Source: Amaurobius ferox
Lineage: Eukaryota > Arthropoda > Arachnida > Araneae > Amaurobiidae
Assembly: GCA_951213105.1 (NCBI GenBank)
Contig: OX578139.1
Location: 71,209,754 to 71,273,753 of the forward strand
Direction: 5' to 3'
DNA: 64,000 nt
Shown: piece after piece, positions 55,870 through 64,000 of the stretch
How positions within the stretch are numbered: the first letter of the stretch is position 1
How the letters are laid out: each line of letters begins with the position of its first letter
Notes under the pieces: model-generated
What the model saw: the letters and a program-made list of their open reading frames with translations, nothing else
Databases searched by the model: none
What the model was told of the DNA's origin: nothing
Translations under genes and position numbers: made by a program

Positions 55870-56290
55870 CCGTTTGTACATGCGTAACGATATGCATAAC
55901 GACATGCATGTGCAAATGCATAACGATAACGATATGCATAAAGACATGCATGTGCCAATGCATAACGATAACGATCTGGCTTACAACATTAAATTGTGTT
56001 TTATCTTCATTTGCGCTAAATTTAATGTTGCAAGCCAGATCCTTATTGTTATGCATAAGGACATGCATGTGCAAATGAATAGCTATAACGATATGCATAG
56101 CGACATGCATGTGCAAATGAATAACGATAACGATCTGGTTTACAACGTTAAACTGAGCGCAAATGAAGATAAAGCTACATAATTACGCTTCGGGAATCAA
56201 CTGGATTTACTTCTTCAGTACAAAATGTCTGGACCTCCAGACATTTTGCACGGCAAATGGAAATCCAGTTGATTTATCTTCATTTCTTTT
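55870..56290. repeat. ATGCAT-rich 42-bp repeat and palindrome cluster
   Basis: 42-bp units with CGATATGCATAACGACATGC start at 55,888 and 55,930 and again near 56,090. A 23-bp inverted pair (55,973-55,995 with 56,019-56,041, one mismatch) and another copy at 56,132-56,174 follow. The right end, 56,161-56,285, is a three-tier hairpin: 13-bp perfect outer arms (56,161-56,173 / 56,273-56,285), 14-bp middle arms (56,195-56,208 / 56,261-56,274) and 12-bp inner arms (56,221-56,232 / 56,237-56,248). Confidence 0.88.
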
Positions 56291-56460
56291 GAATTATGCA
56301 TTGTGAACTAGTTCTATTTTTATTGTGCACAAAGCCACATGTTTCAATGCATAATAATGATACCCCAAATATACGCTCGCTCCGTATGCAGATCTTTGTC
56401 TGGCTGAGTGGGCGCATCTGGCTACATGGACACATCTTTGTCTGACTGCGTGACCATATA

Positions 56461-57226
56461 CACTCAAACCTGTTTTTGTGCGGTCTTTTTTTGTGCGATT
56501 TTTTATTTGTGCGATTTTTTTGGTGCGGTATATGAAAATTTCAATCAAATTGAAACATAATTGACGAAATTATCAATAAAAAAAAATTAGTAGGTTTGAT
56601 CGGCCATTTAGTTTTCGATGCCAATTCTGAAAGAACTTCGAAATTCCAAAAGGAGCTTCAATCTTGTATATCTGGCTGACCGAGACATACACAAGCGTCT
56701 AGTGAAACAATAGTCGTCGCAAAAACTGATCACCAACTACATGGTAACTGGAAAAAAGTCAACTCTAAACGAGTGCGAGGTAGTATCTTCAAGTGACGAA
56801 ACGATTTTGAACCAGTTTACCACAAGAAAGTTCGCGTATTGTCAGACTACGAAGGATAATGGTTATAAGTTTTGAAAAGTTTTGTATGTGTAAAATAAGT
56901 ACATATGTAAATAAAATATTTAAAAATGTTCGCATGTATATTTTCTAAATCAGATTCCAAAAGGTTTGGCGAGATTCCAAGTAGCTGCCAAGCCTCGTGT
57001 CTTGATTTCGTTTAAAAAAGCAATTCCTAGTTATTTCGTAAGGTTTTGAGTTATTGTCAATGAGAGACTTTTTTTATGCGGTCCCTATTCACCGCATAAA
57101 AAAAATACTTTTTAATTGTGTTGCGAAAACTATTTTTTATAGCTACTCGTGAAGTTTTGTGCGATTTTTTATTATGCTTTTTCTTTTATGCCTACCCTAT
57201 CCACCGCACAAAAATAGGTTTGAGCG
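56461..57226 (+). mobile_element. Pogo/Tc1-like element, internally deleted
   Basis: A 766-bp element flanked by TA (56,459-56,460; 57,227-57,228). Ends read CACTCAAACCTGTTTTTGTG and, reversed, CGCTCAAACCTATTTTTGTG, both followed by CGGT. Subterminal GTGCGATTTTTTATT words repeat at both sides. The interior holds only a short coding remnant. Confidence 0.82.
56610..56875 (+). pseudogene. Transposase C-terminal remnant in the pogo-like element
   Basis: A frame with one stop reads MPILKELRNSKRSFNLVYL, then HKRLVKQ-stop-SSQKLITNYMV and SSSDETILNQFTTRKFAYCQ, and ends near 56,875. Position inside the inverted repeats suggests the tail of the element's transposase. No catalytic residues are present, so the family assignment rests on the element's ends. 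Confidence 0.35.
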
Positions 57227-57228
57227 TA

Positions 57229-57675
57229 CTTCATCCGATCGTCTACATGAACTTTCTTTGGACATATATTAAGGAACAGACGTACGTTAACAATTATATC
57301 TACTCTTCAGAAATTGGAATCTAATATCCGAGGTGACATCCAGGAATTGGAGCCAGATGACTGTTAAATGTTATAGAAAAATGTGTGAAGACGAAAACGG
57401 ATGTCATATTGAATATTCTAATGTTTGTGGGATGCTCCTTTAAAATTTTACCCCATAAATTGCATAACATTTTTTGTAATAAATGTTAAAATTAAAAATT
57501 AATAAATAAATTAAAATATTAATAACCATTGAAACTTTGACTTAAATTTTCTGTCACTCCATATATCCATTTTCTTCGTAAAAATCCATTTTGTTCCTGT
57601 AGCCATAATTTTAAATAATGCAAAGTTTTGACATTATCAGCAATTTAGAAAATGTTTCCTTTAACATTCCCTACA
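57229..57675. other. AT-rich spacer
   Basis: No recognised feature. Confidence 0.35.
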
Positions 57676-57679
57676 GTGC

Positions 57680-59233
57680 ATGGTAATATGTAGGGAAAAT
57701 TTTGGAATCGTGTCAAAAATCACAACTCGAGTTTTAGATGGATCTACACACTAGATCCCCAAAAACTATTTTAGCGTGACGTATGTGTGACGTAGCGTGA
57801 CGTCTGCCTGTGTGTGCACTGTATGTATCCACTCTAGCTAAACATCTAATGGACCAAATTTCACATTTTATAGGTAAGTCGTTTGTGGGTTATCTTGATT
57901 TTGATTAGACTTTGGTATGATTCAGGAAACAAAAACTTGCCTTTTTTTGCAAAATAGTCCGCAAAAATCGTCGAATATAAAAAAAGATCAATCATGCTTA
58001 AAGGATTGATTATGAAACACTTTCCAACTTCAATGCAATTTTATTTAAGAAAGTCTAAAATGCAATACATTCCTCGGTAATATTTTGAAACTTATCACAA
58101 TACTGCATAAATGTATTATACTTGAAGACTTAAACCTTCATCGAAAAAAATGAACTTCATTCAAATGACGGCATTGAAATATAAATTGTCTGGTTTAAAC
58201 ATCTCTAAAATGTTATACATTCCTCGGTAATAGTTTCAGAATTATCATAATACTACGATAATTTATTATATTTGAAAACTTCATCGAAAACAACTGAAAT
58301 GAATTCAAATGACGTCATAGAAAAATAATAGGCTCGGATCTCTCTATAAAAACAGGATTTCATTCATAACTTTCTCCCATTCATTTCATTCATCACAATA
58401 CTATAATAATTTATTTTATTTAAACATTTTATTTAAGACCATGGAGCTACAAATAATTAAACTCTATGCTTAAAACTTCATCGAAAAAAATCGTCCTTCT
58501 CTTTATAAAATCAATTAATATTTCATTCATATCAGCCATGTAGACTCCATGGACTAAATTATTTTGTGTTAAAAAATACAGGAATTCTAATACAACTCAT
58601 TCTACATATTTTGCTGTTTACATCTTACATAGGTGAAAAATAGGCTTAGTTGTAGAAATAATCAAATTTTGATGAGCATTTAAACTCAAATATATTGTCA
58701 TTGCGTTGTTTCAGTATGTAGATGCACAGAATTTAAGCAAAAATAAATTAGTTCTAGGACGGATACAACACTCAATATGAATTAAAAAAAACTTAAAAAA
58801 ATCACGATTTTGAAACAAGATGGATGCCATATATCATTTTAAAGTGGGTCATGTGATCGTTTCATATCATGGTCACGTGATCGTTTCATATAAGAGGTGT
58901 AATTATTATTTTAATTTTTATTTAAAAAACTACTGAATATATTTTCTGAATTTTTTTTTATATATTTTATGGAACAATTTGAATATTACCTAAAATTTTC
59001 GAAGCAATTTGTGAATTTTAAATCCGCTTAAAAATATTTGAAAAATTAGTTCCCATTGGGCTCAATGTATTTCATTTTTTCAACCCGGGTTCAATCCAAA
59101 ACAAATTGGGTGATATTATTCAATTATATTCCCATAGGTCCTACAGACCGTCTGAACAACATACTAAAATTTCATTTTGATTAAGTCATTTTTACGGCAG
59201 TTATCGTGCTAACGGACAGACAGACAGACAGAT

Positions 59234-59276
<43 letters not shown>

Positions 59277-59620
59277 ATAAAGAAAGTCATAAACACTTTT
59301 CAACTTTGTTGTAAAGTTTTAATAAAACACTTAAACGAATCAATTAAATGGACAAAAAGAACAAAATCAACCTCATTACTCTAGAACTTGTGTTTCTAGA
59401 GATATTTGAGTTTTTTCGCTGGTTTCCAACTTATTTTTTTAAATACGTCAAGGTTACAAAATAAAAGAAAAAATTGATTTCAAATGCAAATTCTGTGTAT
59501 TTTCAAATAATTATCCGCATTATTTTGTGCAATTGAACTCAATTTAATGAATTATGACTGAAAGCGAGCAGAGATGAGTTGGAGTCTGTAGAGAAATTCG
59601 TGTGCTGCCCACGTCAAACT
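57680..59620 (+). repeat. Family B copy split by a family A element
   Basis: The 5' part (57,680-57,980) shows GGGAAAATTTTGGAATCGTG, AACTCGAGTTTTAG and GCAAAAATCGTCGAATATAA. The 3' part (59,331-59,620) resumes with ACAAAAAGAACAAAATCAAC, TTACTCTAGAAC and ends GTGCTGCCCACGTCAAA. In the uninterrupted copy at 220-1,045 the two parts are adjacent (around 710-800). Confidence 0.7.
57983..59330 (+). mobile_element. Family A element, near-complete copy 2, nested in family B
   Basis: Collinear with 18,855-20,162. The 5' hairpin lies at 57,988-58,012, the GACA tract at 59,215-59,276 and the 3' hairpin near 59,295-59,325. Because it interrupts family B, its outer limits can be read from the host: AAAGATCAATCATGC on the left and GTTTTAATAAAA on the right. 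Confidence 0.72.
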
Positions 59621-59624
59621 TTTT

Positions 59625-60490
59625 TTATATCCTTATGGAAAATATTATTTATTTATTGACATATCTTACATTCATTAATTTCCCATTTCCTATTAAATAT
59701 ACATATCTCGACACTCCAACCTACCGTAATAATTTTTAAATATTGACGGTAAATTGTAAATTTTGGGAAAGGAATTTTTTTAGTAAATCGCGTTAATTAA
59801 ACGGAAAATTTGACAATAATCCATTAATGTTCGGCTCATTATATACTCTCTTTAAAACATAAGAAATGTCAATATTTATTGTAATACAGATTTTAATTAA
59901 TTTTTAATATTTATATATAATATTAGTTTGGAAGTGAGAAACATCATATATTTTATTTGGGTTATTAAACAATATACACTATTAAATATGAATAGATATA
60001 AGTACAAGATGATTATTTTCGAAGAATGAATTTTAAATTTTAAATTTAAACATTTATCCTGCCAATCCATGAGCACCATGAACAAGAGTAAAAAATCTAA
60101 TCTTCAGATTGTTAGAGGGCAGCTGCATTTCTCCTTATTACAGCAAATCTGGTGCATATATTTTACAATATCCGTATTCACTGTGTTTCTGGAAAGTAGA
60201 CACACATTTTGAAGGCTGTGATTTTTGATAACTGAAAGCTATTCAGTCTGACGCAGAGAGTTTGCCATTCCTTAATCTGATCTATCTTTTGGATGTGTTC
60301 CAAATTCTATACATCACTGTCTATCAGGCAGGGTGATATTTAATGAACTCTGTCAACTGGAGGGCCTTTATTCAAACTTTCACCTCGTTTGAAACTTATA
60401 GCTCAGAATAGCAAGAAGCTCAGAATAGCAGTGTAGCAAGCCGGTAATCAGGGAATTTGTATAGAGTTACTTTTTTTTGCATATAAGGTA
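59625..60490. other. Spacer
   Basis: 59,640-60,090 is very AT-rich. 60,100-60,470 is less so, with a duplicated word AGCTCAGAATAGCA (60,401 and 60,418). No gene is recognised. Confidence 0.35.
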
Positions 60491-60499
60491 TTCTCGCCA

Positions 60500-61172
60500 A
60501 CCTTTTTATTTTACATTTGGGTCCAATAGCTTATCAAAATGTGTAATTTTAATCCTTATTTACTTCGTCGTCTTCACATTTGTGCATTTTTTCGTTTTCA
60601 TTTGGCCGTTATCGAGATATTACACGCTTTTTGAATACATTTTTGAAAAATCAGCACTCTTGATGCCGTTACATAAATAACTAATTCATACATTTTTTAT
60701 TAGAAAATGAATGAAACACATATAAAAAACACATTAGAATGAAGCGTTCTCTAGATGTTGTACAGTTTTTAAATAAAAAAAAATACGTAAAATAGATAAA
60801 ATTAAGTATCGTCAAATGTGTTCAATATCCATACACTATATAAAGCAAGTTACTTCTCATCGATTCAGTTCGTTCCATTTACTTCAGAAGACACTTTTTG
60901 TAATAATTTGTGAATTTTAACGTCCAAGAATTCTCCAATAGTTAATTATTGCGTACAATGGATATTAACTAATTGTCAATTACATTTTGATGAGAATTTA
61001 ATTTTGCATATGAATATGCATAAGACATACGTTTGGTCTAGTAAGTCGCCAAAAGCGTTCAATTTTAATTTACGTGAGCGGGTAAGCTAACACCAAAATA
61101 TTGCTCTATCGATCATTATTTCATTCCGCAGTATTTCATCCTGAAAGTCATGTGTTGCCCAGATCAGATTTT
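60500..61172 (+). repeat. Diverged family B copy, 5' truncated
   Basis: Shows the internal GGCCGTTATCGAGATATTAC and GAATGAAGCGTTCTC blocks, TTCAGTTCGTTCCATTTAC, and the terminal GAAAGTCATGTGTTGCCCAG then ATCAGATTTTTT (61,145-61,175). Confidence 0.5.
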
Positions 61173-61569
61173 TTTAAATTTATCAACTCCCTTTTGTTTA
61201 TTGCTGCGCGTGTCATTTGCTCTATCGTAGATGCTGTGACAGTTATTAAATATTGAACGATAAATTCTGAAAATACTTCAAGCACCGTTAACTTTACGTC
61301 AATTAAGAAGAAAAATTCAATAATAACCCATTAAACCGGCTTATTGAAGACATTATTTAAAGCGTGTCAAAACGTTCAAAAATATCAATTTAAGCACATC
61401 CCAGGTGAAACTCCTGGCACAATGTGTCATCAATTCGATAAAAAAATAAACTTTACGGTATTTATTTTAAGGAATTTCCACAGTGCTTGGGGGTTACAAT
61501 AAATATACCGTTATTAAAATTAAACTTTGAGAATGATATGTTAGATATTTAAATTCATTAAAATTTTCC

Positions 61570-62690
61570 GACCAGGTGAACCCCCCGACGTTAAAAATCA
61601 TTATTTAAAGTTATATGACTTGTGAACCCCCACGCTGAAAATCATTTAAGTTAGATGACTTATGAACTTCCACGTTCGAAATCATTAGTTCCAGCCTACT
61701 GTCTGGTGAGCCCTGGTGCTGCAAACCATTAGTTCTATTTAGCTGTTGGGTGCACCCTGACGTTAGAAATAATTAATTCCAATCAACTGACAGGTGATCC
61801 CCAGCGTTGGAAATCGTTCATTCCTGTCAGCTGACAGGTGATCTCCGACGTTGGAAATCGATAATTCCAATCAGGTGTCGATTGACCTTCAAAGTTGTTA
61901 AATATTAATATCAGTCAGTTGTTGTGTGAGCGCCGACGTTGGAAATCATACAGACTTTGGAGTCATCAGCTGACAGGTGAGGCTCGACATTGGAAATCAG
62001 TAGTTCCAGTCAGTTTTTGGGTATGTCCCGATGTTAAAAATCATTAGTTCAATTCAATTGTCGGGTGTGTCCTGATGTTGGAAATCATTAATTCCAGTCA
62101 ACTGTCAGGTGAGCACCCAGGTCTTTGAAATCGTTCCAGTCAGCTGTTGAGTGAACTCTGACGTTGAAAATCCTTTATTACAGTCAGCTATTCAGTGAGC
62201 CCCGGCATTGAATTTCATTTGTCCAGCTTGTTGCTTGTGAACCCTGGAGTTGGAAATCATGAGTTCCATTCAACTGTAGGGTGCGTCCTGACGTTGTAAA
62301 TCATTAGCTTAATTCTACTTTTGAGTGAGCTCTAACGCTGGAAATTATTAATTCCAGTCAGTCGTCGAGTGAGCTCCCAGACGTTGGAAATTGTTGATTT
62401 CACTCAGCTGTTGGGTGAGCCCCAAAGCTGGAATTAAGTAACTCCAGTCAGTTTTCGTGGTAGCTCCGACGTTGAACACTCAGTAATTCCACTTAGCTGT
62501 CTGGTGAATCCAGAAATTTGAAATCATTAGTTCTAATCAGTTGTCGAGTGATTCTGGACGTTGAAAATCATTAGTTTATGTTAGATGTTGGGTGAACCCC
62601 GACGTTGAAAATTATTACTTCCAGTTTGATGTCGGTTGAGTCCCGACGTTTAAGACCATTACTTCTAGTCGAATGTCGGGTGATCCGCCG
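61570..62690 (+). repeat. 44-bp tandem array, about 25 degenerate copies
   Basis: Units of the type GACGTTGGAAATCATTAGTT-CCAGTCAGCTGTCGGGTGAG-CCCC. Unit starts at 61,806, 61,850, 61,894 and 61,938 give a 44-bp period. Units differ by many substitutions, so the array is old. No conserved spacer/repeat alternation exists. Confidence 0.88.
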
Positions 62691-62844
62691 AAGTCGGATT
62701 GCCCTGTAAATTTTCCACTTTCTATGTTCCATTTCTTAGTGTCGTTTTAGTACTTTTCGTTTAGTTGGGTCTTATTGATTTTTGTCGGATTTGACTCGTC
62801 TTGTCAGGATATTCCTGTGTTGTGGTGCACGTCAATATTGTGGA

Positions 62845-62985
62845 AGATCCAGACAGTCCGACTCGTCCTAGGACATGAGCTGCAATTTGGACGGCCGGAC
62901 ACGCCAATATTGTGAAAGCCCCAGGCCGTCCGGCTCGTCCAGAAGACTTAGAGCAACGAATTGGACGACCGGACGCCAATATTAT
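62845..62985 (+). repeat. Two tandem SINE-tail-like units with shared junctions
   Basis: Two units (CCAGACAGTCCGACTCGTCC ... GGACGGCCGGACACGCC and CCCCAGGCCGTCCGGCTCG ... GGACGACCGGACGCC) are each bounded by a CGTC/CGCCAATATTGTG-type word (62,830, 62,901, 62,975). The second unit is nearly the same as the one at 22,212-22,270. Confidence 0.75.
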
Positions 62986-63850
62986 GTATTACTTTCTCGT
63001 TTTGGATTGGTTAGACTATTTTTAATTGGCTTTCTCATGTAAGCTTTTATTCCGCGATTTGGGTCTATAAACCTCCTCTGTTTATTCTATTTGCCTTCAT
63101 TTAGTACTTTTGACTTCGGGTTTTTAGTGGTTCTCCTGCACTGACGAAAGGAATCCAGCGTATCCTCGTAAAAGCCCTATTATGCATTGTTGCCTTATTT
63201 GAACTGAAATATTTCGGTCAAGTTTTCCTTATCCTTTACATAAAATGTTTTTTACTTATTAGTTTTCTTATGTTCTGTCTTTCGTAACTAGGGATGCTAC
63301 AATCACGTTCAAATTACAGTGCATGACCACTTCCTATAGGTATACCTTACCACCGTGACGTTTCGATACTCGGTTTAAAAGTGTTAAGGGGTATACGGGC
63401 ATTCGTAAGATCCATAAGATCATATCATCTTGCATAAAGGATAACATGCAGTTTGTCATAATTTTCCTTGAATTGAAACAACTGCCATAAATCGTTGGGT
63501 CTTCGTAAAATTAAAGTTTTGGTAATTGTCAGATCTAAAGCATCCTTGGAATCCAATCTTTCAGGTAAAGTGATTATCAACTTTACCTGAAAGTAAAGAA
63601 AATTGGTGTCAGCAAGAAACCTTACCAGCTATCATTGGCTGGGCGCTCTATTGTGACGATTCACTATTGTGTTACTGAAATATAAATTTTTCTTTCTGCG
63701 TTTGAGTTGGATTCTTAACATCTCTGTATATGGAATTCGATATAGAAAAAATTAGCCAATTATCAATCTATAATCCAAAGTAATTGTGACATTTCTATAA
63801 CATTATTCTTGTAGCACACAAAAAAGTTAAATTTTAAAATTTATTTAAAG
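62986..63850. other. Spacer
   Basis: A short hairpin near 63,562-63,592 (TTTCAGGTAAAGTGAT, ATCAACTTTACCTGAAA arms). No gene is supported. Confidence 0.4.
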
Positions 63851-64000
63851 AATCTGACGTGGACGCACATGAATTTCCCCCGGCCGTCCAAACAGTTACC
63901 TTACACCTTTCTGGTAGGTCGGACGGTCTGGGTCTCAACAACAACACATGAATTTCCCTACAGACTCAAATACATTTTCTCTTCCACAATTTATAAATTG
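63851..64000 (-). repeat. Family B terminal part, reverse, with SINE insertion
   Basis: GACGTGGACGCACATGAATT starts the family's terminal block, which resumes after the insertion as CCCTACAGACTCAAATAC and runs off the window end. Confidence 0.6.
63880..63944 (+). mobile_element. Tail-only SINE insertion with 14-bp target duplication
   Basis: 65 bp equal to the 3' end of the tRNA-SINE (TTACACCTTTCTGGTAGGTC, GGACGGTCTGGG, then CAACAACAA), here in plus orientation. It is flanked by CACATGAATTTCCC at 63,866-63,879 and 63,945-63,958, both perfect. The head and body are missing, consistent with 5'-truncated target-primed reverse transcription. Confidence 0.92.

Noticed and set aside
55832..56182. 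Met/His-rich proteins on both strands (metal-binding-like)
   Set aside because: They come from ATGCAT-rich 42-bp repeats open in both directions.
61570..62690. CRISPR-like array
   Set aside because: The whole 44-bp unit is repeated with no unique spacers, and the context is animal nuclear DNA.

Overview
This window looks like repeat-dense, AT-rich nuclear DNA from a multicellular animal, most likely an arthropod; a chelicerate such as a spider is plausible but cannot be proved from sequence alone. The evidence is the combination of Tc1/mariner/pogo-type DNA transposons with TA target duplications, a Penelope-like element with a GIY-YIG domain, Ty3-type LTR retrotransposons, many tRNA-derived SINEs, micro- and minisatellites, and the absence of any long intact reading frame. 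I see no complete host gene. Host coding content is limited to exon-like pieces on the minus strand near 14.8-15.0 kb and 51.8-52.1 kb, neither of which I can name.

Layout. 0-6 kb: fragments of three dispersed families, called here A (about 1.3 kb, hairpin-ended, GACA tract), B (about 1 kb, GT-rich, ending in a conserved GCTGCCCAC-type block) and C (about 0.67 kb), plus a head-to-tail cluster of tRNA-SINEs (2.27-3.73 kb). 6-9.8 kb: a mariner-type MITE (7,238-7,662) and a 23-bp minisatellite (9,365-9,735). 9.8-13.85 kb: a gag-only LTR retrotransposon with LTRs and a primer-binding site. 13.85-18.5 kb: possible exons, then two SINEs with clear target duplications, one inside a 29-bp minisatellite. 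18.8-27.2 kb: family A copies, a degenerate tandem array split by a dead Tc1 element (25,410-26,817), an 86-bp-arm snapback palindrome (22.2-22.45 kb) and family B copies. 29.8-30.7 kb: a mariner-superfamily element with about 195-bp inverted repeats. 33.5-34 kb: possible DDE transposase relic.

38.3-41.46 kb holds a decayed Penelope-like element with inverted terminal repeats and hammerhead-ribozyme-like motifs. 42.4-43.9 kb is a SINE trimer followed by a GC-rich 162-bp tandem array that starts with a SINE-tail-like block. 46.2-50.4 kb is a Ty3-type LTR element on the minus strand in which integrase lies upstream of reverse transcriptase. 51.8-52.1 kb has an exon-like segment and a decayed tandem copy. 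54-59.6 kb: family B interrupted by other DNA, a palindrome cluster, a pogo-like element, and a family A copy nested inside family B. 61.57-62.69 kb is a 44-bp tandem array, followed by short SINE-tail units and a tail-only SINE insertion at 63.88 kb.

The elements do not form a pathway. The story is one of nested, decaying mobile DNA: insertions into insertions, local tandem amplification of SINE parts, and inverted duplications. All boundaries were read by eye without alignment software, so family limits are approximate unless a target duplication is given.
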